Origin: Micromonospora endolithica
GTDB lineage: Bacteria > Actinomycetota > Actinomycetes > Mycobacteriales > Micromonosporaceae
DNA length: 64,000 nucleotides
Direction: 5' to 3'
Assembly (NCBI RefSeq): GCF_003626595.1
Contig: NZ_RBAK01000019.1
Coordinates: forward strand, 30,935 to 94,934
The number at the start of each line of letters is the position of its first letter. Within the stretch, counting starts at the first letter, position 1. The translations under genes were made by a program, and so were the position numbers. Of this stretch, positions 35,731 through 43,632 are shown one piece after another. The notes beneath the pieces were generated by a model. It was not told the origin of the DNA. It searched no databases and was given only the letters and a program-made list of their open reading frames with translations.

Positions 35731-35992
35731 CCTTTCGCGCTGATGTCGTGAACGGCTCGGGCCGTGCGCCGGGTCGTCGCGTGCCCTTTCGCGCTGATGT
35801 CGTGAACGGCTCGGTCCGGGCGCGGGGTCGTCGCGTGCCCTTTCGGGCTGATGTCGTGAACGACTCGGACCACGCGCCGGGTCGCCGCGGCCCCTTTCGC
35901 GCTGATGTCGTGGACAACTCGCGTCCGTGCGTTGCGGGCGAGGCGGGTGTGGCCGCGGCTGAGTCATCGACGACATCAGCTCGAAAGGGGCG
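35731..35992. repeat. 54-bp tandem array (four units) with an inverted fifth copy
   Basis: The core CCTTTCGCGCTGATGTCGTG starts at 35731, 35785, 35839 and 35893, a strict 54-base period. The bases between cores are also similar (GCGCCGGGTCGTCGC). A fifth copy lies in reverse at 35961-35990 and can pair with the fourth (35891-35920) over about 30 bp with few mismatches. The array lies between the convergent ends of the DUF4032 gene and nagA, in a 391-base gap with no gene. Confidence 0.9.
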
Positions 35993-36034
35993 CACCCGAG
36001 GGTGGTCCTCCCCGGCGGGGCCGGTCGCTCCGGC

Positions 36035-37144
36035 TCACTCCACCCAGGAGCCGCCGCGCATAACCCGCACGACGTTCAGCTCGTCGTCCAGGACGACCAG
36101 GTCGGCGCGGAGCCCGATCTGGAGGGCACCGAGCCGGTCGCCGAGCCCGATCGCCCGGGCCGGGGTGGTCGCCACCATCCGGGCGACGTCCGCGATCGGG
36201 ATGCCGGCGCCCACCGCGTGCCGCAGGGCGGCGTCCATGGTGAGGGTGCTGCCGGCGATCGCGCCGTCCCGGGCCAGCCGGGCCACCCCGTCGGCGACGG
36301 TGACGGCCTGGCCGCCCAGCTCGTACTCCCCGTCGGGCATGCCGGCGGCGGCCATCGCGTCGGTGATCAGCGCGGTCCGCTCCGGCCCGGCCGTCGCGGT
36401 GGTGAAGGCGAGCATGCCGTCGTGCAGGTGCACCCCGTCGGCGACCAGTTCGCACACCACGTTCGGGGCGGACAGCAGCGCCACGGCCGGGCCGGGCTCG
36501 CGGTGGTGCACCGGGCGCATCCCGTTGAACAGGTGGGTGCCGACGCTCGCGCCCGCCGCCACCGCCGCGTGGGCCTGGTCGTACGTGGCGTCGGTGTGCC
36601 CCACCGCGGCGACCACTCCGCGGCCGGCCAGCAGCTTGATCGCCTCCAGCGCGCCGTCCCGTTCCGGGGCGAGGGTGACCATCCGGACCGCCCCCGCACC
36701 CAGCTCGATCAGCTCGGTCAGCTCGTCGGTCGACGGGTCCCGGAGGAACTCCGGGTTCTGCGCGCCGCAGCGGGCCGCCGACAGGTACGGCCCTTCGAAG
36801 TGGATGCCGGCGAGCACGCCCTCGCCGACCAGCGGCGCGTACGCGGCGGTGGCGTCGCGCATCAGCGGGAACGGGGAGCTGACCAGGCTGGCCAGCAGGG
36901 TGGTGCTGCCGTGCCGCAGGTGGAAGGCGGCCGCCGCGCGGGCGGAGTCGGCGTCACCGGTGGTGAAGGTGTGCCCGCCGCCGCCGTGGGTGTGGATGTC
37001 CACGAAGCCGGGCAGGATCCAGTGCCCGTCGCGCACCGACGGGTACTCGGCGACCGCGCTGATCCGGTCCCCGTCCACCTCGACGCAGCCCTGCCGGATC
37101 ACACCGGTCGGGGTCACCACCTTGCCGTTCACCCGGAGGGCCAT
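36035..37144 (-). CDS. nagA: N-acetylglucosamine-6-phosphate deacetylase
   Basis: A 369-residue amidohydrolase-fold enzyme that converts N-acetylglucosamine-6-phosphate to glucosamine-6-phosphate and acetate. WILPGFVDIHTHGGGGHTF holds the first metal motif, GIHFEGPYLS the Glu ligand, GHTDATYDQ and THLFNGMRPVHHREPG the substrate loop, and LITDAMAAAGMPDG the catalytic Asp. AAGGAG lies 5 bases before ATG 37144. It is the last gene of a three-gene amino-sugar operon; the ROK kinase ends 10 bases upstream. Confidence 0.95.
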   Translation of the reverse strand: MALRVNGKVVTPTGVIRQGCVEVDGDRISAVAEYPSVRDGHWILPGFVDIHTHGGGGHTFTTGDADSARAAAAFHLRHGSTTLLASLVSSPFPLMRDATAAYAPLVGEGVLAGIHFEGPYLSAARCGAQNPEFLRDPSTDELTELIELGAGAVRMVTLAPERDGALEAIKLLAGRGVVAAVGHTDATYDQAHAAVAAGASVGTHLFNGMRPVHHREPGPAVALLSAPNVVCELVADGVHLHDGMLAFTTATAGPERTALITDAMAAAGMPDGEYELGGQAVTVADGVARLARDGAIAGSTLTMDAALRHAVGAGIPIADVARMVATTPARAIGLGDRLGALQIGLRADLVVLDDELNVVRVMRGGSWVE

Positions 37145-37153
37145 CACGTCTCC

Positions 37154-38122
37154 TTAACTGTTGAGGGCGGGCATGCCGTCGAGGGCGAGCAGGGCCGCTC
37201 CCAGGCAGCCCGCCTCGTCGCCGAGGGCGGCCGCGACCAGGCGGGGCTCCCGATGGAACGTCATCCGCTCGTGCAGCGTCGCACGGAGCGGGTCGAGCAA
37301 CTGGGTGCCGGCCTGGGCGAGTCCACCGCCCACGACGACCGTCTCCACGTCGAACAGGGCCTGGCCGGTGGCGAGCCCGTCGGCGATCGCCTCGATCGCC
37401 TCCCGCCACACCCGCCCGGCCAGCTCCTCGCCGGCCGCCGCCCGCGCGGCCACCTCGGCGGCGGTCACCGCACCGCCGGCCGGTCCACCGTTGAGCCGTC
37501 CACCGTCGAGCGACGCGGCGGCGGCCAGTTCGGTGTAGCGGCGGCCGATCGCGGCGGCCGACGCGACCGCCTCCAGGCAGCCGGGGCGGCCGCAGCCGCA
37601 GCGCGGGCCGTCGGGACGTACCAGGATGTGGCCGATCTCCCCGGCGGCACCGTGCGCGCCGGTGGCGGCCGATCCACCGACGATGTGCGCGGCGGCGATG
37701 CCGGTGCCGATCGCGACGAAGAGCACGTGCCCGGCGTCGCGCCCGGCCCCCAGCCGGGCCTCGGCGAGACCGCCGGCCCGCACGTCGTGGCCGAGCGCCG
37801 CCGGCACGCCGAGCCGCGCGGCCGCGAGGTCCCGCAGGGGTACGTCCCGGAAGCCGACGTTCGCCGACCAGACCGCGACCCCGGCGGCCTCGTCCACCAC
37901 CCCCGGGACCGCGATGCCGACCGCCACCGGAGTGTGCCCCTCGGTGCGGGCCCGGTCGGCCAGCCCCTCGGCGACCGCCAGGATCGTGTCGACCACCGCC
38001 GCCGGGCCGCGTCCGGCACCGGTGGGGTGCCGTTCGGTGTGTACGGCGGTGCCGTCCGGCCGGACCAGGGCGCACTTCATGCCGGTGCCGCCGACGTCGA
38101 GCGCGACGACGAGATCGGTCAC
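37154..38122 (-). CDS. ROK-family sugar kinase, likely N-acetylglucosamine kinase
   Basis: A 322-residue ROK protein. DVGGTGMKCALV at the start is the phosphate loop, EIGHILVRPDGPRCGCGRPGCLEAVAS holds the HC-x-CGxxGC zinc site, and VLFVAIGTGIAAAHIVGG the sugar loop. Being between nagA and a SIS-domain gene, the likely substrate is N-acetylglucosamine or another amino sugar, an inference from context. Its GTG start overlaps the stop of the upstream SIS gene (GTGA). Confidence 0.9.
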   Translation of the reverse strand: MTDLVVALDVGGTGMKCALVRPDGTAVHTERHPTGAGRGPAAVVDTILAVAEGLADRARTEGHTPVAVGIAVPGVVDEAAGVAVWSANVGFRDVPLRDLAAARLGVPAALGHDVRAGGLAEARLGAGRDAGHVLFVAIGTGIAAAHIVGGSAATGAHGAAGEIGHILVRPDGPRCGCGRPGCLEAVASAAAIGRRYTELAAAASLDGGRLNGGPAGGAVTAAEVAARAAAGEELAGRVWREAIEAIADGLATGQALFDVETVVVGGGLAQAGTQLLDPLRATLHERMTFHREPRLVAAALGDEAGCLGAALLALDGMPALNS

Positions 38123-39048
38123 GTGAGGACCACGGAGCGGGTCAGGTGTCGGGGGGCGTCCGGGTCGAGGCCGCAGCTGGTGGCCAGTGCGACGGCGAAC
38201 CGCTGGGCGAGGATCAGATCTGCCATCGGGTCCACCGGCGTACGCCCGGCGGCCCAGCTACCGAGCACCGTGCGGGTGCCGTGGGTGCGGCTGTGCACGA
38301 ACGCCGCACCGGTGGCGGCCACGTCCTCCGGCAGGCCGTCGGGCAGCTCGCCGAACGCCCAGACCAGCCGGCCCGGAGCGGCCACCGAGATCGGGCCGTG
38401 CCGGTAGTCCATCGCCGGGTACGCCTCGGCCCAGAAGGTGGCCGCCTCGCGGCACTTCAGCGCCGCCTCGTGGGCCAGCCCGACCGTCCACCCCCGACCG
38501 AGGAAGGTGACCTGCTCGACGCGGGTCGGGTCGATCGGCAGTGGGGCGCGGACAGCCACCTCGGCGTCGGCGGAGAGCGCGCCGATGTTGTCGCCGAGGT
38601 GGGCGCGGAGCAGCGCCAGCGCGGTCGTCGCGAAGCGGGTCTGCACCACCGAGCGCTCGTCGGCGAACGGCATGGTGACCGCGGCGTCGGCCAGCTCCAC
38701 GGCGGGCGAGGCGGGATCGCCGACCAGCACGGTGGTCGGCACCCGGTCGCGCAGCGTGGCGAGCAGTTCGGTGACCTCGGTGGTGGTGCCGGAGCGGGTG
38801 ATTGCGACCAGTCGGTCGTACCGGCGTCCGACGGGGAACTCGGACGCCTGGAAGGCGTCGGTCTCGCCCTGGCCGGCGGCCTCCCGGCGGGCCGCGTACG
38901 CCATCGCCATGAACCACGACGTGCCGCAACCCACGACGGCGACCCGCTCGCCCGGGCGGGGGAGGTCGTCGGCGACGGCGCCGGCCAGTAGCGCCGCCTC
39001 CCGCCAACAGTCGGGCTGACTGGCGATCTCCGCGTCGACGTACGACAT
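38119..39048 (-). CDS. Double-SIS-domain sugar-phosphate isomerase/deaminase-like protein
   Basis: A 309-residue protein with two SIS domains like the isomerase half of GlmS and the AgaS/FrlB group. The first holds VAVVGCGTSWFMAMA and AITRSGTTTEV, the second VTFLGRGWTVGLAHEAALKCREA and EAYPAMDYRHGP. There is no glutaminase domain, so it probably deaminates or isomerises an amino-sugar phosphate, completing the pathway after the kinase and deacetylase. First gene of the operon and divergent from the DeoR regulator. Confidence 0.88.
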   Translation of the reverse strand: MSYVDAEIASQPDCWREAALLAGAVADDLPRPGERVAVVGCGTSWFMAMAYAARREAAGQGETDAFQASEFPVGRRYDRLVAITRSGTTTEVTELLATLRDRVPTTVLVGDPASPAVELADAAVTMPFADERSVVQTRFATTALALLRAHLGDNIGALSADAEVAVRAPLPIDPTRVEQVTFLGRGWTVGLAHEAALKCREAATFWAEAYPAMDYRHGPISVAAPGRLVWAFGELPDGLPEDVAATGAAFVHSRTHGTRTVLGSWAAGRTPVDPMADLILAQRFAVALATSCGLDPDAPRHLTRSVVLT

Positions 39049-39104
39049 GAGAAACTCTCCTCCGCAGGGGAGCGCTGCGCAATACGGCTCGTTTGACCCG
39101 TCTT

Positions 39105-39196
39105 TCGCGCGCTATTCTGCGCGATACCCCGGCTCGGTGGCAACCGGGCCCGCGACCGCGCAGGTCAGGGTTTTGCGCGCTCGTAGTTTCGCGCAC
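39105..39196. promoter_or_regulatory. Candidate DeoR operators in the divergent amino-sugar promoter
   Basis: TCGCGC (39105-39110) and GCGCGA (39119-39124) form a dyad with an 8-base spacer. TTTTGCGCGC (39171-39180) and TTTCGCGCAC (39187-39196) are direct repeats 16 bases apart. Such repeated TTTCGCGC-like sites are typical for DeoR-type regulators. They lie between the SIS gene and the regulator gene. Confidence 0.55.
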
Positions 39197-39245
39197 TACT
39201 GTGCACGCATTCAATCACCTACCGTGCAGTACCTGGAGGGCCCGG

Positions 39246-40031
39246 GTGGACCGTTACGCCAGATGGAACGCCCTGCTCGAAATGCTGACCGACAACGGCC
39301 GGGTCAGCGTCGAGGAGGCCGCCTCGCGGCTGGACGTCTCCCAGGCCACCATCCGGCGTGACTTCGACCAGCTCGCCCAGCAGCAGATGATCACCCGGAC
39401 CCGGGGCGGCGCGGTCGCCAACGGCGTGTCGTACGACCTGCCGCTGCGCTACAAGACCGCCAAGCACTCGGCGGAGAAGCAACGGATCGGGGCCGCCGCC
39501 GCCGCGCTGGTGTCCCCGGGCACCGTGGTCGGCCTCAACGGCGGCACCACCAGCACCGAGGTCGCCCGTGCCCTGGCGGTACGCCCCGACCTCAACACCA
39601 GTGCCGAGGGCGCGCAGCTCACCGTGGTCACCAACGCCCTGAACATCGCCAACGAGCTGCTGGTCCGCTCGCGGATGAAGGTGGTGGTGGCCGGCGGGGT
39701 GGTCCGACCGAAGTCCTTCGAGCTGGTCGGCCCGCTGGGCGGGGCCCTGCTGCGCGAGGTCACCCTGGACGTCGCCCTGCTCGGCGTGGACGCGATCGAC
39801 CCGCAGCTCGGTGCCGCCGCGCACCACGAGGGCGAGGCCGCGATGAACAACCTGATGGTGGCCCGCGCCAAGCGGGTGGTCATCATCGCCGACTCGTCGA
39901 AGCTGGGCGGGCACGCGTTCGCCCGGATCTGTCCGGTCGACCGGGTGGAGACCCTCATCACCGACGCCGGCGCCGCCCCCGAGGTGGTCGAGGCGTTCCG
40001 CGCCGCCGGCGTCCACGTCATCTGCGCCTGA
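39246..40031 (+). CDS. DeoR/GlpR-family regulator of the amino-sugar operon
   Basis: A 261-residue repressor. The N-terminal HTH is MLTDNGRVSVEEAASRLDVSQATIRRDFDQLAQQQMITRTRGGAV, followed by a DeoR sensor domain (VVGLNGGTTSTEVARAL, VVTNALNIANEL, DVALLGVDAI, KRVVIIADSSKLG) that binds a sugar phosphate. GGAGGG lies 5 bases before GTG 39246; the frame is open upstream to 39093 but the family start fits here. Divergent from the SIS-ROK-nagA operon, with repeated TTTCGCGC sites in between, so it very likely represses it. Confidence 0.92.
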   Translation: MDRYARWNALLEMLTDNGRVSVEEAASRLDVSQATIRRDFDQLAQQQMITRTRGGAVANGVSYDLPLRYKTAKHSAEKQRIGAAAAALVSPGTVVGLNGGTTSTEVARALAVRPDLNTSAEGAQLTVVTNALNIANELLVRSRMKVVVAGGVVRPKSFELVGPLGGALLREVTLDVALLGVDAIDPQLGAAAHHEGEAAMNNLMVARAKRVVIIADSSKLGGHAFARICPVDRVETLITDAGAAPEVVEAFRAAGVHVICA

Positions 40032-40088
40032 GGTGTAAGGAAGGGCCCCTTCTTAACGCCTGCGGTAGAGGAAGGGCCCCCTCTTAAC
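40032..40088 (+). repeat. GGGCCC double-palindrome element, single copy
   Basis: Starts at the base after the deoR stop codon. Two GGAAGGGCCCC(T/C)TCTTAAC-like palindromes (40038-40056 and 40070-40088) are joined by GCCTGCGGTAGA. Matches the elements at 29.8 and 63.4 kb closely. It may serve as the deoR terminator. Confidence 0.9.
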
Positions 40089-40111
40089 AACCGACCCCGG
40101 CGTGTCGATGC

Positions 40112-40146
40112 ATACCGGGTATTGCGCTCGGTTGTATACCGCGTAT
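40112..40146 (+). promoter_or_regulatory. Twin palindromes upstream of the ABC exporter operon
   Basis: ATACCGGGTAT (40112-40122) is a perfect palindrome about a central G, and ATACCGCGTAT (40136-40146) a near-perfect second copy, 24 bases apart. They lie 40-75 bases before the ATPase start, where a repressor or activator would bind. No regulator gene adjoins the operon. Confidence 0.5.
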
Positions 40147-40186
40147 GGTGTCCGTCGTCACCCATAACATCGGGGGAGGTGCAGCC

Positions 40187-41197
40187 GTGCCGGCTGTCCT
40201 GGAGATCGAAGGTCTGCGGAAGACCTACAAGAGCCGTAGGCGCGGCACCCGCAACGCGCTCGACGGCTTCGACATGCGGGTCGAGGCCGGACAGGTGCAC
40301 GGGTTCCTCGGCCCCAACGGATCGGGCAAGACGACCACCCTGCGGACCCTGCTCGGCCTGATCCGGCCGGACGGCGGGCGGATGACGATCCTCGGCCACG
40401 AGGTGCCGGCCGCGCTGCCCGAAGTCGCCGGTCAGATCGGCGCCATCGTGGAGAGCCCGCAGTTCTTCCCGCACTTCACCGCCCGGGACACGCTGTCCCT
40501 GTTGGCCGGTGCCGGTGAGGTGCCCGCCACCCGGGTCGACGAGGTGCTGGAACTGGTCGGGCTGCGCGACCGGGCCGGCGAGCGGGTCAAGACCTACTCG
40601 CTCGGCATGAAGCAACGCCTGGCGGTCGCGTCGGCGCTGCTGAAGAACCCGAGGCTGCTGATCCTCGACGAGCCGGCCAACGGCCTCGACCCGGGTGGCA
40701 TCCGGGAGATGCGGTCGCTGATGCGCGACCTCGCCGAGTCCGGCATGACGGTCGTGCTGTCCAGCCACATCCTCGGCGAGATCCAGCTGATCTGCGACTC
40801 GGTCACGATCATCTCGCTCGGCCGGCGGGTCGCGTTCGGCCCGGTCGAGGAGGTGCTCGCGCAGCACTCCTCCGGCGCGGTCCGGGTACGCCTGGAGGCG
40901 GTCACCGACCTGCCGACCGCCGCCGAGGCGCTCACCCGGGCCGGCATCCGGGTCACCGGGCAGCCGGACCACCTGATGCTCGCCGGCGTCGACAAGCCGG
41001 CCACCGTGACGCGGCTCCTCGCCGAGCAGGGCCTGTACGTCAGCGAGCTGGCCCCGATCGCTGTCGACCTGGAGAGCGTCTTCCTCGAACTGACCGCCAC
41101 CGCGCCGGTACCCGGCCAGCACCGGCAGGTCGACCAGTCCACGAAGGTCGGTGGGGCGGGTCAGCCCGGCACCACCGGGGGAGGTTGGGGCGCGTGA
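40187..41197 (+). CDS. ABC exporter ATP-binding protein
   Basis: A 336-residue ATPase of the DrrA/CcmA/BcrA type. Walker A LGPNGSGKTTT near residue 44, Q loop as IVESPQFFPHFTARD, signature YSLGMKQRLAVASALL, Walker B LLILDEPANGLDPGG and the switch SSHILGEI. A C-terminal regulatory domain follows, as in drug and lantibiotic exporters. GGAGG lies 7 bases before GTG 40187; the frame extends 14 codons upstream. Its stop overlaps the permease start (GTGA), so both subunits are made together. Confidence 0.92.
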   Translation: MPAVLEIEGLRKTYKSRRRGTRNALDGFDMRVEAGQVHGFLGPNGSGKTTTLRTLLGLIRPDGGRMTILGHEVPAALPEVAGQIGAIVESPQFFPHFTARDTLSLLAGAGEVPATRVDEVLELVGLRDRAGERVKTYSLGMKQRLAVASALLKNPRLLILDEPANGLDPGGIREMRSLMRDLAESGMTVVLSSHILGEIQLICDSVTIISLGRRVAFGPVEEVLAQHSSGAVRVRLEAVTDLPTAAEALTRAGIRVTGQPDHLMLAGVDKPATVTRLLAEQGLYVSELAPIAVDLESVFLELTATAPVPGQHRQVDQSTKVGGAGQPGTTGGGWGA

Positions 41198-42210
41198 GTC
41201 TCTACCGTACGGAACTGCGCCGGCTGGTCAAGCGGCGCTTCACCCGCTGGACCACGGTCCTCGGCCTGCTCGTGCTGGCCGCGGTGGTGGCGGGTGTCTT
41301 CTTCACCAACCAGAAGATCGACGCCGCCGCCCGCGCTCAGGCCGAGCGATCCGCCGAGGCGCAGTGGCAGCGGGACGTCCAGAGCGCCGAGCAGTACCGG
41401 GCCGAGTGCGAACGCGTGAAGGCCGGCGGCACGGACGACCCGAAACAGTTCCCCGAGGACTGCTCGGCCATCACCCCGCCGCCGCGGGAGGCCATCGCGG
41501 CGGCGTGGTTCATGCCCGCCACCTTCGACTTCCGCGAGAGCTTCGGCGACACACTGCTGCCGTTGGCCGCGATCCTGGCCCTCGTCGGGTTCATCGTCGG
41601 TGCCTCGTTCGTCGGTGCGGAGTGGAACACCGGCGGCATGATGAACCTGCTGCTGTGGCGGCCGAAGCGGCTCACCGTACTCCTGACCAAGCTGGCGGCG
41701 CTGCTCACCGGCCTGCTCGCGCTGGCGGTGACCACGACGGCGCTCTGGTTCGGCAGTTTCTGGCTGGTCGCCACCCTGCGCGGCAGCACCGCGAAGGTGA
41801 CCTCCGGCGTCTGGCAGTCCTTCGCCCTGACCGGCCTGCGCGGCGTCGCGCTGGCGGTGGTCGCCACCGTCGTGGGCTTCGCGCTCGCCTCACTCGGACG
41901 ACACACCGCGATGGCCCTCGGCGGCGTCGTCGCCCTCATGGTGGTCGGCCAGTTCGGCCTGGCCATCCTGCTGGACCTGGCCGGGGTGAAGTTCGCCGAG
42001 GCGTGGCTGCTGCCGACGTACGGTGCGGCGTGGATGCGCAAGACGGTCACCCTGGAGAACTGGGAGTCGTGCGAGGCGACCTACTTCGGCTCGTGTGAAC
42101 CGGAGAAGCTCGTGATCACCTGGCAGCAGTCGTCGGTGCTGCTGGGGGTCGGCATGGCGGTGCTCCTCGTGGCGGCCCTCTGGGCGATGCGCCGACGCGA
42201 CGTCGCCTGA
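41194..42210 (+). CDS. ABC-2-type permease
   Basis: A 338-residue membrane protein with six TM helices: the first near 19-40 (TVLGLLVLAAVVAGVFF), a long extracytoplasmic loop (about 41-110) and five more from about 115 to the end (LPLAAILALVGFIVGASFVGAEWNTGGMMNLLLW is typical of ABC-2 permeases). Pairs with the ATPase just upstream. The substrate is unknown; such pairs often export peptides or antibiotics. GGGGGAGG lies 9 bases before GTG 41194. Confidence 0.88.
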   Translation: MSLYRTELRRLVKRRFTRWTTVLGLLVLAAVVAGVFFTNQKIDAAARAQAERSAEAQWQRDVQSAEQYRAECERVKAGGTDDPKQFPEDCSAITPPPREAIAAAWFMPATFDFRESFGDTLLPLAAILALVGFIVGASFVGAEWNTGGMMNLLLWRPKRLTVLLTKLAALLTGLLALAVTTTALWFGSFWLVATLRGSTAKVTSGVWQSFALTGLRGVALAVVATVVGFALASLGRHTAMALGGVVALMVVGQFGLAILLDLAGVKFAEAWLLPTYGAAWMRKTVTLENWESCEATYFGSCEPEKLVITWQQSSVLLGVGMAVLLVAALWAMRRRDVA

Positions 42211-42216
42211 CCGCGC

Positions 42217-42258
42217 GCGGGGTGTCCGGACGCCCTCCCGGGTCTCCGGACACCCCGC
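42217..42258 (+). terminator. Terminator after the ABC exporter operon
   Basis: GCGGGGTGTCCGGA (42217-42230) pairs perfectly with TCCGGACACCCCGC (42245-42258). It begins 7 bases after the permease stop codon. Confidence 0.8.
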
Positions 42259-42293
42259 CCACTCCCCACCCGGCCCCGGTCGGCCGGCCAGGG

Positions 42294-42364
42294 TCCACTC
42301 GCTTTCGGTGAAGTCGGGGTATCCAGCGGACTTCGATGCCCCGGCTTCACTGAAGGCGAGTGGA
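42294..42364. repeat. Long-hairpin repeat, copy 3
   Basis: TCCACTCGCTTTC (42294-42306), GGT and GAAGTCGGGG (42310-42319) pair with CCCCGGCTTC (42339-42348), ACT and GAAGGCGAGTGGA (42352-42364). The stem is about 26 bp; its three non-Watson-Crick positions are all G-T pairs, which favours an RNA structure. It lies in the 345-base gap before the DUF3263 gene, whose remaining bases hold only that gene's promoter region. Confidence 0.85.
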
Positions 42365-42555
42365 TCAAGCGTGGATCCCGGATAGCGGGAGCTGTCGTTG
42401 CCGTATCGGGGACTGCCGGGTGCCTCGGTGCCGGAGCAACGCCACGGTGGGTGCGGCGCGATCGGCGGATGCGGTCGGGATCGGCCCTGGTTAGGCTGAG
42501 GATCCCCCAAGGTCGGCGGCACCGCTTGCCGCCGTCCGCCCCCGCGAGGAGCGCC

Positions 42556-43218
42556 ATGCAGCCCGAGGCCGCCCCGGCCCGCACCGAGCCGTCCGGAAGC
42601 GGCGACACCTCCGCGGCAGCCGGCACCTCCGGGAGCAGTGAGGTCTCCGCCCGGGCCGCCGACACCCTGGGGACGCCCGGCGCGAAGGAGGCGGAGCGGG
42701 CTCGTCGTAAGGTCCCACCGCCGCGCTCGGCACCCGAGCAGGCGACCGCGCCGGCCCCCGCGACCGCGCCGGCCCCCGCGACCGCGCCGGACGTGGCGAC
42801 CGCCCCGGAAACCATGACCGGGTCGGAGACGACGACCGCGCCGGGGACGACCGGGGCGGAGACGACGACCGCACTGGACCCGGCGACCGCGACGGAGGCC
42901 GGACCGGGGTCGGCAAGCACGATGCCGGAACCGACCGCCGCCGAAGGCGCGGCGGTGCCCGGTTCGGTCGCGTCGGACGGCACGACGGTCGGGCTGACCG
43001 AACGGGAGCGCGACATCCTCGCCTTCGAGCGGCAGTGGTGGCGGCACGCCGGTGCCAAGGAGCAGGCCGTCCGGGACCGGTTCAACCTTTCCGCGACCCG
43101 GTACTACCAACTGCTCAACGGGCTTCTCGACAACCCGGCGGCGCTGGCCGCCGAGCCGTTGCTGATCGGCCGGCTGCGTCGGCTGCGCTCCTCCCGGGCC
43201 CGTAACCGCCGTCGCTGA
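42556..43218 (+). CDS. DUF3263 protein with long low-complexity N-terminus
   Basis: A 220-residue protein. The C-terminal 75 residues match DUF3263: LTERERDILAFERQWWRHAGAKEQAVRDRFNLSATRYYQLLNGLLDNPAALAAEPLLIGRLRR, a likely helix-turn-helix DNA-binding domain of actinobacteria. The first 140 residues are Ala/Pro/Thr-rich, with an 18-base tandem repeat (42742-42790) encoding ATAPAP. The role is unknown. AGGAG lies before ATG 42556. The stop is only 4 bases from the stop of the convergent small membrane-protein gene. Confidence 0.85.
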   Translation: MQPEAAPARTEPSGSGDTSAAAGTSGSSEVSARAADTLGTPGAKEAERARRKVPPPRSAPEQATAPAPATAPAPATAPDVATAPETMTGSETTTAPGTTGAETTTALDPATATEAGPGSASTMPEPTAAEGAAVPGSVASDGTTVGLTERERDILAFERQWWRHAGAKEQAVRDRFNLSATRYYQLLNGLLDNPAALAAEPLLIGRLRRLRSSRARNRRR

Positions 43219-43222
43219 CGGC

Positions 43223-43438
43223 TCAGTGCTTCTCGTACGTCCGCAGGCCGTTGCCGATGGCGAAGAACGTCGGCGCCCACTCACCGATGAAGATGCCCCA
43301 CCGGTCGGCCCGTGCCACGCCCGCTCTCTCCAGGTGCTTGGAGAGGAACCAGCTGGTGAACGACAGTCCGATGCTGACGAACCCGGCCACGTACGCGTGG
43401 TCCGCCTTGAGCCCGGCCTCGTGCAAGCGCTGCAACAT
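43223..43438 (-). CDS. Small conserved actinobacterial membrane protein
   Basis: A 71-residue protein with one or two hydrophobic segments (AYVAGFVSIGLSFTSWFLS and WGIFIGEWAPTFFAIGNGL). Similar small proteins are found widely in Micromonosporaceae, with no known role. GGGGGAT precedes the ATG. It ends next to the DUF3263 stop on the other strand. Confidence 0.75.
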   Translation of the reverse strand: MLQRLHEAGLKADHAYVAGFVSIGLSFTSWFLSKHLERAGVARADRWGIFIGEWAPTFFAIGNGLRTYEKH

Positions 43439-43632
43439 CTGCGATCCCCCTGTCGCGACGGTCGGCCCGCGGGCCGTCGCCGTTGACGCTACCGTCCGTC
43501 ACGGGTGGGAATCCCGCTGTTCGCCAACCAGCGATGCATCAGCGGCACGGCCACGGGTAGGCAGGTTTCGCCGACCGGCGACGAGTCGGCTCGGTGGCCG
43601 CGGAGGCGGTCGGGCCGGAAGGAGTGCGGGCG

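Noticed and set aside
32314..35976. A 1220-codon minus-strand frame
   Set aside because: Only its last third is the real APC permease. The rest is antisense to the DUF4032 gene and the repeat array.
35731..35992. CRISPR array
   Set aside because: The units are 54 bases with similar sequence between the cores, only four copies, one is inverted, and no cas genes are present.
35505..37157. A 550-codon plus-strand frame through the repeat array
   Set aside because: It crosses the array and runs antisense to nagA. The 54-base period keeps frames open, and there is no domain or ribosome site.
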